From contig NZ_JAGIOE010000001.1 in NCBI RefSeq assembly GCF_017876575.1, forward strand, positions 3,054,443 through 3,118,442: a stretch of DNA of 64,000 nt, read 5' to 3'. Both the position numbers and the translations under genes were made by a program. Origin of the DNA: Paeniglutamicibacter psychrophenolicus (GTDB lineage: Bacteria > Actinomycetota > Actinomycetes > Actinomycetales > Micrococcaceae). The notes under the pieces are model-generated. The model had not been told where the DNA came from, did not search any database, and worked only from the letters and a program-made list of their open reading frames with translations. Below, one piece after another: positions 45,999-54,570 of the stretch. Numbering within the stretch: position 1 is the first letter of the stretch; every line of letters starts with the position of its first letter.

Positions 45999-46646
45999 TC
46001 AGGCGTGTTCAAGGTACTTGAGCACCGCCAGCACCCGCCGATGGTCGCCCCCGGATGGTTCCAGGCCCAGCTTGGAGAAGATCGCAGTGATGTTCTTCTC
46101 CACGGCCCCGGCGGAGAGGAAAAGCTCCGCGCAGATCCCCGCGTTGGTGCGCCCCTGTGCCATGAGTTCGAGCACCGACTGCTCCCGCGGAGTCAGCATC
46201 TGAAGCCCCGCGGGCCGGTTCGAGACGCTCATGAGCTGGCGGACGACCTCCGGGTCGAGCACGGTTTCCCCGGCAGCAATCCGCGCCAGCGCCTCGATGA
46301 ACGAGCCCACGTCCGCCACCCGGTCCTTGAGCAGGTATCCGGTGCCCGAGGGCTGTCCGGCAAAGAGCTGGGAGGCGTAGCGCGTCTCCACGTATTGGGA
46401 GAGCACCAGCACCCCGACGCCGGGGTGGGTGGTGCGCAGGGCCAGGGCCGCGCGGATGCCCTCGTTGGTGTGAGTCGGCGGCATCCGGTTGTCCAGGATC
46501 ACCACATCGGGAACGTCGATCGCCATGGAGGCGAGCAGGTCCTCGGCGTTGTCCACCGCGGCAACCACCTGGTGCCCGCGGCCGGTCAGCAACTCGGTGA
46601 GCCCGGCGCGCAGCAGGGCCGAATCCTCGGCAATGGAAATCCTCAT
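45999..46646 (-). CDS. NarL/LuxR-type response regulator (system 1)
   Basis: 215 residues from the ATG at 46646. Receiver domain with the acidic pair in SIAEDSALLRAG, the phospho-acceptor aspartate in VVILDNRMPP, and the conserved lysine in YLLKDRV; then a C-terminal LuxR helix-turn-helix (LTPREQSVLELMAQGRTNAG). In the recognition helix VEKNITAIFSKLGL replaces the usual VETHVGNI, as in the S-type variants. It is the partner of the histidine kinase 28 bases upstream in the same direction. It is about half identical to the regulator at 48961-49611. Confidence 0.93.
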   Translation of the reverse strand: MRISIAEDSALLRAGLTELLTGRGHQVVAAVDNAEDLLASMAIDVPDVVILDNRMPPTHTNEGIRAALALRTTHPGVGVLVLSQYVETRYASQLFAGQPSGTGYLLKDRVADVGSFIEALARIAAGETVLDPEVVRQLMSVSNRPAGLQMLTPREQSVLELMAQGRTNAGICAELFLSAGAVEKNITAIFSKLGLEPSGGDHRRVLAVLKYLEHA

Positions 46647-46674
46647 GCCCCAGTTTCCCCCGACTCCTTCCCGT

Positions 46675-48057
46675 TTAAGAAAGCGGCAGCCTGAGAGTGA
46701 TCTCGGTGGGCCCTCCCCGGGGCGAGGAAATCTCCAGCGTCCCGTCAACGTTCGCGGCGCGGGCCCTGAGTCCCTCGATGCCGCTTCCGGCTGCCGGGTC
46801 CACTCCCCCGACACCGTCGTCAAGCACGCTGAGCACCAGCTGCTTCCCGTGGCCGGCAGTGGCGACCTTCAGGGTGACGCGCGTGCCTGAGGAGTGCTTG
46901 GCCGCGTTGTTCAGCAGTTCCGCGGCGCAGAAGTACGCGATGGCCTCGATCGCCGGGCTGGGGCGGGAAGCCAGCGAATAGGTCAGGGACACGGGCATCG
47001 GGGCCGCCGCAACCAGCGATTCCAACGCCGTGTCCAGGCCATCGTTGATGACGGCGGGCCGGATGCCGCTGGCCAGGCCGCGCAGGTCGTTCAACGCATC
47101 GGTTGCCGTTCCCTGCGCGCCCGCCAGCAACGCCTTGATGTTTTCCGGGATGTCTTCACCGGCCAAACGGTCCCTGGCATCCCCCAATTTCATGGCAATG
47201 GCCACGAGCTGGGCCTGGGTTCCGTCATGCAGGTCGTGTTCGATCTGCGCCAGCCGGGCGTCGGCATCCTGCACCGTATGGCTGCGTCTTTCCTCGAGGC
47301 TTTTCACCCGCAACTGCGCCTCGGTGGGACCCAGCAACCCGGAGGCCAGACTGCCCTGCAGGCTCGCCAGGCCGTTGTTGATCGCGGGCCACAACAGGAA
47401 AGTGAACAACACACCGACGGCCGCGTACACCAGGTTCCAGGTCGGGCCCTCGGCGTAGATGTCGGAACCGATGCTCGTTCCCCGGTGCCAGCTCCCGTCC
47501 TTCGCCTGCATCAGGGGAAGCCACTGCACCCAGTACCAGTAGGTCAGGCAGCCCAGGCCCGCAACAAGAAAGGTGATGCTCAGCAGCGAGGCAACCAGTG
47601 TTGTCGCGAAGCCGGCCAGCATGTGCGCCAGGGCGCGCCAACCGCTTGCGTCGCCCAACCCGGAGCGGATGAAGCCCATGAATCCCGGGCGCCTCACCAA
47701 CCTTGGCGGGGCGTCGACGTGCCGGTCCAGCAGCGACCCGGTGAGGGCCCTCTGCAGCCGGCCCCAGGATCGGGCACCCATGAGCATGGCCGCGGCAACG
47801 CTGAGCCCGATCACTGTCACCAGGAGGGATGCACCCAGCGATATCGTCAGGATGGCATAGGTGAATCCGAAGGGAGCAAGGAACAACATGGCCCAGTGGT
47901 AGGCAAAGGCTCGCCAGGTTTTTTTCTTGAAGAATGCGGGCACGAATTTCTGGTCCTTTTCAAGCATGGAGCGGGGTGACTCGGTTTCTGGAAATGTTGG
48001 CCTCATGGAGCCCATGGAATATCCGTCCGGGGGCGATGCAAGCGCATTCCTGTTCAT
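46675..48057 (-). CDS. Sensor histidine kinase (system 1, HisKA_3 type)
   Basis: 460 residues from the ATG at 48057 (an ATG 12 bases earlier is possible). Two pairs of membrane helices (AMLFLAPFGFTYAILTISLG, LVTVIGLSVAAAMLMG, LAGFATTLVASLLSITFLV) and one more (AAVGVLFTFLLWPAINNG) form a 'putative sensor' module, then a HisKA_3 phospho-acceptor IEHDLHDGTQAQLVAI and an HATPase domain with AAELLNNAAKH, LDDGVGG and GSGIEGLRARA. It phosphorylates the response regulator read next. The signal is unknown. A dyad-rich control region lies upstream. Confidence 0.92.
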   Translation of the reverse strand: MNRNALASPPDGYSMGSMRPTFPETESPRSMLEKDQKFVPAFFKKKTWRAFAYHWAMLFLAPFGFTYAILTISLGASLLVTVIGLSVAAAMLMGARSWGRLQRALTGSLLDRHVDAPPRLVRRPGFMGFIRSGLGDASGWRALAHMLAGFATTLVASLLSITFLVAGLGCLTYWYWVQWLPLMQAKDGSWHRGTSIGSDIYAEGPTWNLVYAAVGVLFTFLLWPAINNGLASLQGSLASGLLGPTEAQLRVKSLEERRSHTVQDADARLAQIEHDLHDGTQAQLVAIAMKLGDARDRLAGEDIPENIKALLAGAQGTATDALNDLRGLASGIRPAVINDGLDTALESLVAAAPMPVSLTYSLASRPSPAIEAIAYFCAAELLNNAAKHSSGTRVTLKVATAGHGKQLVLSVLDDGVGGVDPAAGSGIEGLRARAANVDGTLEISSPRGGPTEITLRLPLS

Positions 48058-48511
48058 GCTCTCCAGCATTCTACGGAAAATGGGTTGGCGACATGGGGCA
48101 TCCCACCCTTTCGCACGGGGGGATATCCCCCGTTTTTCACGTTTGTCCACGCCGGACGGACGACTTCGCCGAACCCAGGGGCACGGAAAAGAACCGGTCC
48201 TGAACCGTCGGCTGCGCGGGCGCCAACCAAGGTTATGGCCTTAACCTTGGTTAGCGCCGCCCTTATCCAAGGTTGAGACCGTATCCTTCGGCAACGAATC
48301 CCAGGGCACGTCGGAACCACCATCAAGCCTGGGGTGCAAAACAGCGACACGATATGCGTAGAAGCCCCTTGCCCGGAGCATCGGCGAACATCGCGAAGAT
48401 CTGCTGACACCGAATGTACGGGCCCATCTGTCCAAACGCGGACTGCTTGGCTCCTGAGGACCGTTGTCAACCCCCTAGCTACTTGTCAGCAAGCCGGGCT
48501 AGCATCTAGTC
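48058..48511. other. Divergent control region between sensor kinase 1 and the AhpD-like gene
   Basis: About 454 bases with no supportable gene. Bases 48219-48275 hold three CCAAGGTT dyads. Closer to the AhpD-like gene are two TTGTCA hexamers (48464-48469 and 48483-48488) and TAGCAT (48500-48505), a -10-like element only seven bases before the ATG. Confidence 0.55.
48219..48275. promoter_or_regulatory. Three-copy CCAAGGTT dyad cluster
   Basis: AACCAAGGTT (48225-48234), AACCTTGGTT (48243-48252) and TCCAAGGTTG (48266-48275) are near-palindromic decamers with centres 18 and 23 bases apart. The first two also form a 17-bp inverted repeat (one mismatch, 6-base loop). This layout suggests cooperative binding of a dimeric regulator, possibly one of the two response regulators beside it. 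Confidence 0.55.
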
Positions 48512-48964
48512 ATGGAACCCAGGGTGAATCTCAGCAAGTCCGATCCTGCTGCGTATGCGGCGCTGTTGGCCATGAACAAGGCCGCCAGCGATTCTGCCAA
48601 TGCCGCAGGAATTGATCCCAAGCTTCGCGAACTGCTCAAGGTGCGGGCCTCGCAAATCAATGGCTGCACCTATTGCCTGCGCATGCATACCCGCGACGCC
48701 CTCGAGCTCGGGGAAAGCACCGATCGTCTGGCCGTGGTCTCTGCGTGGGCCGACTCCGAGTACTTCACCGCGGTGGAACGTGCGGCCTTGGCCTTGTGCG
48801 AATCCATCACCATGGTCTCGGTGGACCACGTCCCGCATGGGGTGTACACCATGGCCCGGGCGGTGCTGTCCGACGAGCAGATCTCGGCCGTCGCCTGGCT
48901 GAGCGCGGCGATCAACATGTTCAACCGGGTCGCGATCACCTCCCGTTACCCGGTCAAGCCCTAG
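48512..48964 (+). CDS. AhpD-like carboxymuconolactone decarboxylase family protein
   Basis: 150 residues. The redox motif is CTYCLRMH (C52, C55, H59) within [17 protein letters not shown], typical of the AhpD-like peroxidase subfamily rather than the decarboxylase itself. It probably reduces peroxides with a thiol partner or protects thiols. There is no ribosome site; a TAGCAT element seven bases before the ATG suggests a leaderless mRNA. Its stop codon and that of the convergent response regulator share the bases CTAG. Confidence 0.88.
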   Translation: MEPRVNLSKSDPAAYAALLAMNKAASDSANAAGIDPKLRELLKVRASQINGCTYCLRMHTRDALELGESTDRLAVVSAWADSEYFTAVERAALALCESITMVSVDHVPHGVYTMARAVLSDEQISAVAWLSAAINMFNRVAITSRYPVKP

Positions 48965-49611
48965 TTGCTTCCCTGCGTCTGCAGGTAGGTGACCACCGCC
49001 ATGACCCGGCGGTGGTCCTGCGGGGCCACGGGCAGCTCGAGCTTGGCCAGGATGTTTCCCACGTGCGTCTCCACGGTGCGTTCGGTCAGCCAGAGCCGCT
49101 GGGCAATGCCCAGGTTGGTGCGCCCCTCGGCCATCAGCGCCAACACCTCGCGCTCACGCGCGGTCAGTGCCTCGACGCGGCGGTTGGTGCGTGCGGCTCC
49201 GATGAGTTCAACAACCATTTCCGGGTCCAGTGCCGTGGCACCCTGGCGCACCCGGCGCAGGGTTTCGAGGAATTCGTTCACATCCAGCACCCGGTCCTTG
49301 AGCAGGTAGGCGAAGTACCCGCCGGGGACCAGCCGTGCGGTGTGCGTGGTTTCCATGTGCTGGGACAACAGCACGATGCCCATCCGGGGGAACTCGCCGC
49401 GCAGCAGCACCGCCGCGCGCGCCCCGTCGTCGGTGAGGTCCGGGGGCATGCGCACGTCGCAGACCAGCACGTCCGGTTCCAGGGCCCGAGTCCGCGCCAA
49501 TGCGGCCGCGGCATTCCCGACCGCGGCAACCACCTCGTGTCCCGCATCCTCCAAAAGGTTCGAGAGCCCCTGGCGAAAGAGCGCGGAGTCCTCGGCGATC
49601 ACGATGCGCAT
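48961..49611 (-). CDS. NarL/LuxR-type response regulator (system 2)
   Basis: 216 residues. Receiver: [12 protein letters not shown] acidic pair, phospho-acceptor in [17 protein letters not shown] lysine; LuxR helix-turn-helix [20 protein letters not shown] with the usual recognition helix [12 protein letters not shown]. It overlaps the kinase gene upstream by 13 bases, so the pair is translationally coupled. It is a clear paralogue of the regulator at 45999-46646. Confidence 0.94.
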   Translation of the reverse strand: MRIVIAEDSALFRQGLSNLLEDAGHEVVAAVGNAAAALARTRALEPDVLVCDVRMPPDLTDDGARAAVLLRGEFPRMGIVLLSQHMETTHTARLVPGGYFAYLLKDRVLDVNEFLETLRRVRQGATALDPEMVVELIGAARTNRRVEALTAREREVLALMAEGRTNLGIAQRLWLTERTVETHVGNILAKLELPVAPQDHRRVMAVVTYLQTQGSN

Positions 49612-51563
49612 GGCAGCACCGCCTCGATGACGGTGCCGCGGCCGTCGTGGCTGCGCACGTTTATTGATCCGCCCAACGCCCCGACCCTGTCGGCCAGACC
49701 TGCCAGTCCCCCGCCCGGGGTGCGCGTGGCCCCGCCGCGGCCGTCGTCGCTCACGCTCAGGCGGACCGATTCGCCTTCCCGTCCAAGTCTGACGGTGATG
49801 CGCCGGGCCCCGGCATGCTTGACGGCGTTGTGCACCGCCTCGGCGGCCACGAAGTAGGCGGTGGCTCCCACGAGCTCCGGGACAACGCCCAGGGAATCCC
49901 CGATCCGCAGCTGCACCGGCGTCGGGGAGCGGCCGCTGAGTTGCCGCAGCGCAGCTTCTAGGCCTTCGTCCAGGGCACTGGGCCTGATGCCGTGGGCGAT
50001 CTGCCGCAATTCAGCCACGGCCGTGCCGAGCTCGGCCACCGATTCGTCGAGCATCCCGCGCAGGGCCTGCTCCCGTGGCGGCAGCTGCCGCTGGATCCGG
50101 CGAAGCGCCATGCCCAGGGCCACCAACCGTTGCTGGGCGCCGTCGTGCAGGTCTCGCTCGAGGCGCTTGCGTTCGTGGTGGGCGGCCAGCAGGATCCGGA
50201 TGCGGCTGGCTTCCACCTCGGCCAACGCCGTAGAGAGCTCCATTTGTTGCCTGCCCATCTCAACCATCAACGCCAGCGCCTTCATGGTCTCCGTGTTGAA
50301 CACCCTCCCACGTCCCGGTCCGGGAACAACCACCCCCGCGATCCGGCCGGCCAAGGCAACGGGGACCCCGGTCTCGGACCTCACCGGGCGGCCCTGCGCG
50401 TCACGAAAACCGTTCCCCGTGGACACCGCATACCCAACCCGCAAGGCGGGGTCGGATGTCGAGGCACGCAACGTTTTTTCGAGGTCCGCAGGCAGCGCCG
50501 CATGGGTGAAGACCTGGTTTTCGAAAGCTTTCAGCGCGTCGATGAGTCGCTCGTGTTCGGCGTAGACGATGCGACCGATCAGGTGCTGGATGCGTGGCCG
50601 CAATGCCGCCAGGGCCAGCGTTCCGGCTGCGGCACCTGCCACGAGCAGTGCAATGGAAGTCCTGGATTCGATCCCCGGCCAAAGCGCCAGCAACACTGCC
50701 AGCAACACGACAGCGCCCAGCACCGCAAGTAGGCCCAGTGCCGAGACGAGCACGCGACCGGCATCAAAGAGGTCCTCGCGAAGGATTGCCACGGCAATGG
50801 CCGCGGGGATGAACAGGTACATGGCCGCCAGCCCGATCATCACAATCGATTCGTTGCCGTTCACGAGGTAGCCGACCCAGCACAGCAGCAGCGTCGAGGG
50901 CACGCTGGCACCTGCCACCGCCAACCAACGGATCTGGTTCCGGCCGACGCCATCGGCGTGCTTGAACCGCTTGGCCAGATGAGCCACACTGAGCGCCAAC
51001 AACGCAAGAAAGACCGGGAGCAGCCCCACGGCGGCCAGGTCGGCACCGGGCATCGGAGCCAGCCCGCGGTGCATGTCCTGGAACGCATCCCCATAGGGTT
51101 CGGTGCTCAAGGCCGCAAAAACACCGAAACACACGACCACGGCGCCCAGCCCGATCGCCAGCTTCCGGGCACCTTTGTCCTCGAGGCGGCCGGAGGGAAA
51201 CACCAGGAGCATCAGGGCCCAAGGCAGGTAGAGGAGCATCCATCCGCCCTGTGTCGATGAGATCCATAGTCCATTGACCGGGAGTTTGCCGGTTTCCTGC
51301 GCGGCCGCGAGATAGGTGTCGCCGCATCCCACGGCAAGTATCACCAGCCCTGCACCGCTTAACAGCGCACCTACTCCTTGTTTCGGGAACCGCACGGTGA
51401 TCAGGTATCCGAGGATGAGCGAGGGCAGGGACATGACGATGCACATTCCCAGCCAGCCGGCGGCCGACGCATCCACGCCCGCCGTCAGCGCCCATGCGGC
51501 CGTCGCCAGCGACATTGCCGCCAGCGGAAGCACCGCAATAGACACCGCACGGGCCAATCCCAT
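49599..51563 (-). CDS. Sensor histidine kinase (system 2) with large membrane module
   Basis: 654 residues from the ATG at 51563 ([19 protein letters not shown]); weak ribosome site. About nine or ten membrane helices occupy residues 1-310. A cytosolic linker with GAF-like character ([19 protein letters not shown]) follows, then HisKA_3 ([19 protein letters not shown]) and HATPase ([34 protein letters not shown]). The many-helix input domain suggests a membrane or lipid-bilayer signal. It pairs with the regulator that overlaps its 3' end and is divergent from the six-helix protein at 51716. Confidence 0.92.
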   Translation of the reverse strand: MGLARAVSIAVLPLAAMSLATAAWALTAGVDASAAGWLGMCIVMSLPSLILGYLITVRFPKQGVGALLSGAGLVILAVGCGDTYLAAAQETGKLPVNGLWISSTQGGWMLLYLPWALMLLVFPSGRLEDKGARKLAIGLGAVVVCFGVFAALSTEPYGDAFQDMHRGLAPMPGADLAAVGLLPVFLALLALSVAHLAKRFKHADGVGRNQIRWLAVAGASVPSTLLLCWVGYLVNGNESIVMIGLAAMYLFIPAAIAVAILREDLFDAGRVLVSALGLLAVLGAVVLLAVLLALWPGIESRTSIALLVAGAAAGTLALAALRPRIQHLIGRIVYAEHERLIDALKAFENQVFTHAALPADLEKTLRASTSDPALRVGYAVSTGNGFRDAQGRPVRSETGVPVALAGRIAGVVVPGPGRGRVFNTETMKALALMVEMGRQQMELSTALAEVEASRIRILLAAHHERKRLERDLHDGAQQRLVALGMALRRIQRQLPPREQALRGMLDESVAELGTAVAELRQIAHGIRPSALDEGLEAALRQLSGRSPTPVQLRIGDSLGVVPELVGATAYFVAAEAVHNAVKHAGARRITVRLGREGESVRLSVSDDGRGGATRTPGGGLAGLADRVGALGGSINVRSHDGRGTVIEAVLPCAS

Positions 51564-51715
51564 GCGCCCAGCATAAGCCCGGAGTCTGTCCGGAGCCCTC
51601 CGTGCCAGCACCGAGGTTTTTCGGGTGTCCTCCACGATTTGCAGTCGGAGAAAACAGCCCATGCTGGTGGCCAAGCGGACGAAACCATCGCCGCCTGCTG
51701 ATGAAAGGAAACGCC

Positions 51716-52456
51716 ATGACACGGATGAACGAGCTGCGCGGGGAGGCACCCTCACTCGTTGCGGTGCGGGACCTGCGCACCATGTGGCGGATTGCCGCTG
51801 CCCTGCTCATTACCCTGGGCCCCTTGAGCATCCTGGTGATCCGGGCCGTCATGCCCTATTGGACCACCGACTCCCCCGCTTCGATAGTTTCCCAGTCCCT
51901 GGCGCATCAGACGACGCTGGATTTCATGGTGTGGTCCGGGCTCTTTTTCACCCCGGTGCTGCTGCTCAGTGTTGCGGCGATCGCGTGTGTGGCCCGCCGG
52001 GGTTCACCCGTTTTGGCGACCATCGGCGGCGGGCTCGGTTTTATCGGGTGGAGCATGGGCGCGACCACGGTGAACATGGACTATCTGGTTTCCCAAATGG
52101 GAGCCAGCGGGTTTGATCAATCGACCATTATGCACATTGGTGATGCGCTCCAAAACAGCACCTTCGCTGCCGTGGGTGGGATCATCTGGCTCATCGGTCA
52201 CATTTTGGGCATGATACTCACAGGAATCGCCCTGGGTCGGGCGGGGATCATCAATTGGTGGGTCGCCGGCGCCCTGATGGTTTCCCAACCGTTCCATTTC
52301 ATTGCGGCCGTCATCATTCCGAGCAGACTGCTGGATGTGACGCTCGGCTGGGGGCTGACGACAGTTGCCAGCGCCTTTGTCAGCGTGGCAATCCTGCGCA
52401 TGGCCAACGACCAATGGGATCTGGGGCCCGCGGCCAGGATTCGATCAACCCGCTGA
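51716..52456 (+). CDS. Six-helix membrane protein divergent from sensor kinase 2
   Basis: 246 residues from the ATG at 51716 (AAAGGA six bases upstream). Six hydrophobic segments: IAAALLITLGPLSILVIRAV, LDFMVWSGLFFTPVLLLSVA, TIGGGLGFIGWSMG, VGGIIWLIGHILGMILTGIA, VAGALMVSQPFHFIAAVII and LTTVASAFVSVAILRM. I do not recognise the family. Its divergent position, with a 150-base shared control region, makes it the likely target of two-component system 2, in the way that NarL-type systems often control an adjacent membrane gene. Confidence 0.75.
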   Translation: MTRMNELRGEAPSLVAVRDLRTMWRIAAALLITLGPLSILVIRAVMPYWTTDSPASIVSQSLAHQTTLDFMVWSGLFFTPVLLLSVAAIACVARRGSPVLATIGGGLGFIGWSMGATTVNMDYLVSQMGASGFDQSTIMHIGDALQNSTFAAVGGIIWLIGHILGMILTGIALGRAGIINWWVAGALMVSQPFHFIAAVIIPSRLLDVTLGWGLTTVASAFVSVAILRMANDQWDLGPAARIRSTR

Positions 52457-52474
52457 GGGGAAAACCACAAACAC

Positions 52475-52529
52475 GGATCGCCTCGGCGTCCATGGTGCAG
52501 AAGATGCCCCGTGGACGCCGAGGCGATCC
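52475..52529. terminator. Shared terminator between the six-helix gene and hipA
   Basis: A perfect 18-bp stem, 52475-52492 with 52512-52529, and a 19-base loop. The right arm reaches the first base of the hipA stop codon, and the left arm begins 19 bases after the other gene. It serves two convergent genes. Confidence 0.8.
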
Positions 52530-53725
52530 TATGCCTGCAGCTCGTGCCAGCGGAAGCGCAGCTCCCGCTGGGCCCCGCGCAACACTGAACCCTCGAAGGG
52601 CAGAGCGGCTAGGTCGATGGTGGCGGCAGCCTTGAGCGCGAGCCGGTTTGCCGATGCTGCGGCCCTGGTCGGCAATCCGAGGGAGTCGGCGAATTGGGCC
52701 CAATGCCGGGCCTTGAGGTTCTTCAGTTTTCCCGCAATCGGAAGTGCCATGGTTTCATCGCCGTAGAGCAGTGTGCAGGGCAGGTCATACATGGGCGAGA
52801 TCTCGAAACCGCCGTCCGGCCTTCCCAGCACGGAGAGATTCTTGGCATGAAGGTCACCGTTGCCGGTCAGCCAGCCAAAGGCAAATTGCAGGTACAGGTT
52901 TCGGCGGGCCACCACGGGGGCAATACACAAGCGGGCCAGGGCCAGTGCCAGGTCTTCGGCCGCCACGGTGTACTTCGCGGCCGGGGGCAGGCCCATGACC
53001 TGCGTTCCGTCCTCGAGGGCCATCCGGTGCCAGTGGCCGTCGGTTCCCTTACGGCGGTCGAACCTCTCGACCAGCAGGCCGGCCAGTCCGTGCTTGTCAT
53101 GGATGATCCGGTTGCCCACCACCGGGAGGTTCAGGTTTCTTGCCCCGGCCAGGTGCGCGGACTCGTTGGCCACCAGATGGGGGTCCTGCGCGGGATCGAG
53201 CTTGAGCAGATAGCGTCGGCCCAGCGTCGCCAACGCCGTGGTGAGCATCGAGGCGCTCGCCTTGTCCTGGACCCCGGGAAGTGCGTGCAGGTCCACCGAG
53301 TTCGCCAGGACGGCGAAGTCCAGGTCTTCCGGCGTCGAGGTGTCCGCCAGCGACTCTGGTTCGGCGGGAACGTCCCCCGCGGGAACCACCTGTACGTCGC
53401 CCGGGACATCGGCACCCACGGCGAGCAGCAAGGTCAGTTCGTCGTCGAAGCTGGTCTTGGTCGCATTCTTCAACACCGTCAGCCGGTGTCCCTCGGGAAG
53501 CAGCCCCGCAAAGAACGCGGGAAGGGCACCATTGGGCGTCTCGACCGCGGCGTTTTCCAGCGGAAGGGAAAAGGCCACCGGCGCCTTGCCGCCGGCCAGG
53601 TAGCTGTCCAGTTAGCCGAAGCGGATGCCCCCGGCAGCCGTTCGGGTCAGCTCCCCCGCGTGGACACCGTTCTTGTAGACGTCGGCACCCTCGATGAACC
53701 TGAGCCGTTGGAGGTCCGGGGTCAT
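52529..53725 (-). pseudogene. hipA: HipA-family kinase with an in-frame ochre stop at codon 38
   Basis: From the ATG at 53725 (overlapping the hipB stop, ATGA) the frame reads MTPDLQRLRFIEGADVYKNG, VHAGELTRTAAGGIRFG and then TAA at 53614-53612; after it the same frame continues LDSYLAGGKAPVAFSLPLEN for 361 more codons. In homologues this place carries tyrosine (RFxYLxxYLA), so a single TAC or TAT to TAA change is the simplest explanation. The kinase core is intact: LPGVQDKASAS (P-loop-like), LVERFDRR, GNGDLHAKN (catalytic) and SPMYDLP. A GTG at 53578 could restart translation and give a 349-residue protein lacking the N-subdomain. Could also be a sequencing error. Confidence 0.8.
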
Positions 53726-53922
53726 CGACCGACGCCAATCTTGAGCCCCAGCACGTTGAGGACGGAGGCCACGGCGCGCAGGGACGGATTGCCGGTGGCG
53801 GTTTCCAGCGCGCGCACGGTCCGTTCGGAGACCTCGGCCAGGTCGGCCAGTTCCCCTTGGGCCAGCCCGGCGTCCTTGCGGGCCCGGCGGATGTCCAGCG
53901 CCAGTGCCGATACGGTGTCCAT
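53722..53922 (-). CDS. hipB: HipB-type antitoxin, XRE helix-turn-helix
   Basis: 66 residues from the ATG at 53922 (MDTVSALALDIRRARKDAGL); the frame is open upstream, but the longer form would run through the operator array. Five-helix XRE domain: IRRARKDAGLAQGELADLAE (helices 1-2), VSERTVRALETATGNPSLRA (recognition helix and next), and SVLNVLGLKIGV. Its stop overlaps the hipA start (ATGA), the classical hipBA arrangement in which HipB represses the operon and neutralises HipA. Three matching inverted repeats lie upstream. Confidence 0.88.
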   Translation of the reverse strand: MDTVSALALDIRRARKDAGLAQGELADLAEVSERTVRALETATGNPSLRAVASVLNVLGLKIGVGR

Positions 53923-53936
53923 GCCACTTCTCGCAC

Positions 53937-54073
53937 CGGCAAGATGCTGCCGCTCTTGGTTTTTTCCCTTCCCGTGATCCATGAACAACCCGATTTCGGC
54001 AGGATCTTGCCGAAAGCGGGTTTCTGGATGGGATGCACCCGCTGGAAGGCGGATGATCGGCAAGTTGCTGCCG
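53937..54073 (-). promoter_or_regulatory. Three hipBA operators, CGGCA-N6-TGCCG
   Basis: The half-sites CGGCA and TGCCG with exactly six bases between occur at 53937-53952, 53997-54012 and 54058-54073. The middle copy extends to 7-bp arms (TTCGGCA/TGCCGAA). Centres are 60 and 61 bases apart, close to six helical turns, which would place all three on one face of the DNA. The nearest one is 15 bases upstream of the hipB ATG. They are the likely HipB-binding sites. Confidence 0.75.
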
Positions 54074-54082
54074 GTTGGGTGG

Positions 54083-54460
54083 TTATCCGTTCGGGCGCTG
54101 CGGCAGGTATTGCACCGCCCACTTGTTGCCGTCCGGATCGGCGAAGTACACGAAGTGCCCCCACGGCTGGATGTCGACGTCGCTGACGTCCACGCCGTTG
54201 GCCTTGAGCTGGTCGTGGGCCTTGTGGATGTCGCTGACCACCATCTGCAGGCTCGGCGCCGTCCCCGGGGCCGCGTCGTTCAGGCCCTCGCCGATGGTGA
54301 TGGAGCAGGCGGATCCCGGCGGGGTCAGCTGGACGAATCGGATCGACTCGGTGGGCCGCTCGTCGTAGTCGGCGTTGAACCCGACCTTGTTGACGTAAAA
54401 ATCCTTGGCGCGGTCCACATCGGACACGGGGACAAACACAAGTTCAAGTTTCCAGTCCAT
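54083..54460 (-). CDS. VOC-family (glyoxalase-fold) protein
   Basis: 125 residues from the ATG at 54460. Two beta-alpha-beta-beta-beta units: MDWKLELVFVPVSDVDRAKD then FYVNKVGFNADYDER, and LQMVVSDIHKAHDQLKANGV then GHFVYFADPDGNKWAVQYLP. The GNKWAVQ ending is characteristic of small VOC proteins; metal ligands cannot all be assigned. Substrate unknown. It lies between the ABC exporter cassette and hipBA, and shares no overlap with either. Confidence 0.88.
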   Translation of the reverse strand: MDWKLELVFVPVSDVDRAKDFYVNKVGFNADYDERPTESIRFVQLTPPGSACSITIGEGLNDAAPGTAPSLQMVVSDIHKAHDQLKANGVDVSDVDIQPWGHFVYFADPDGNKWAVQYLPQRPNG

Positions 54461-54503
54461 GCCGCCCACGCTACTGCCGCAACAAAACCCGTGTAAAGGG
54501 ATT

Positions 54504-54539
54504 GCGGGGGCTGCGCACCGCCCGGGGCGCAGCCCCCGC
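54504..54539 (-). terminator. Hairpin terminator after the ABC permease gene
   Basis: GCGGGGGCTGCGC (54504-54516) pairs perfectly with GCGCAGCCCCCGC (54527-54539) around a 10-base loop, 32 bases after the permease stop codon. Confidence 0.8.
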
Positions 54540-54570
54540 AAGGGGGAATCAGGGCACACGCCCCGGTCCG

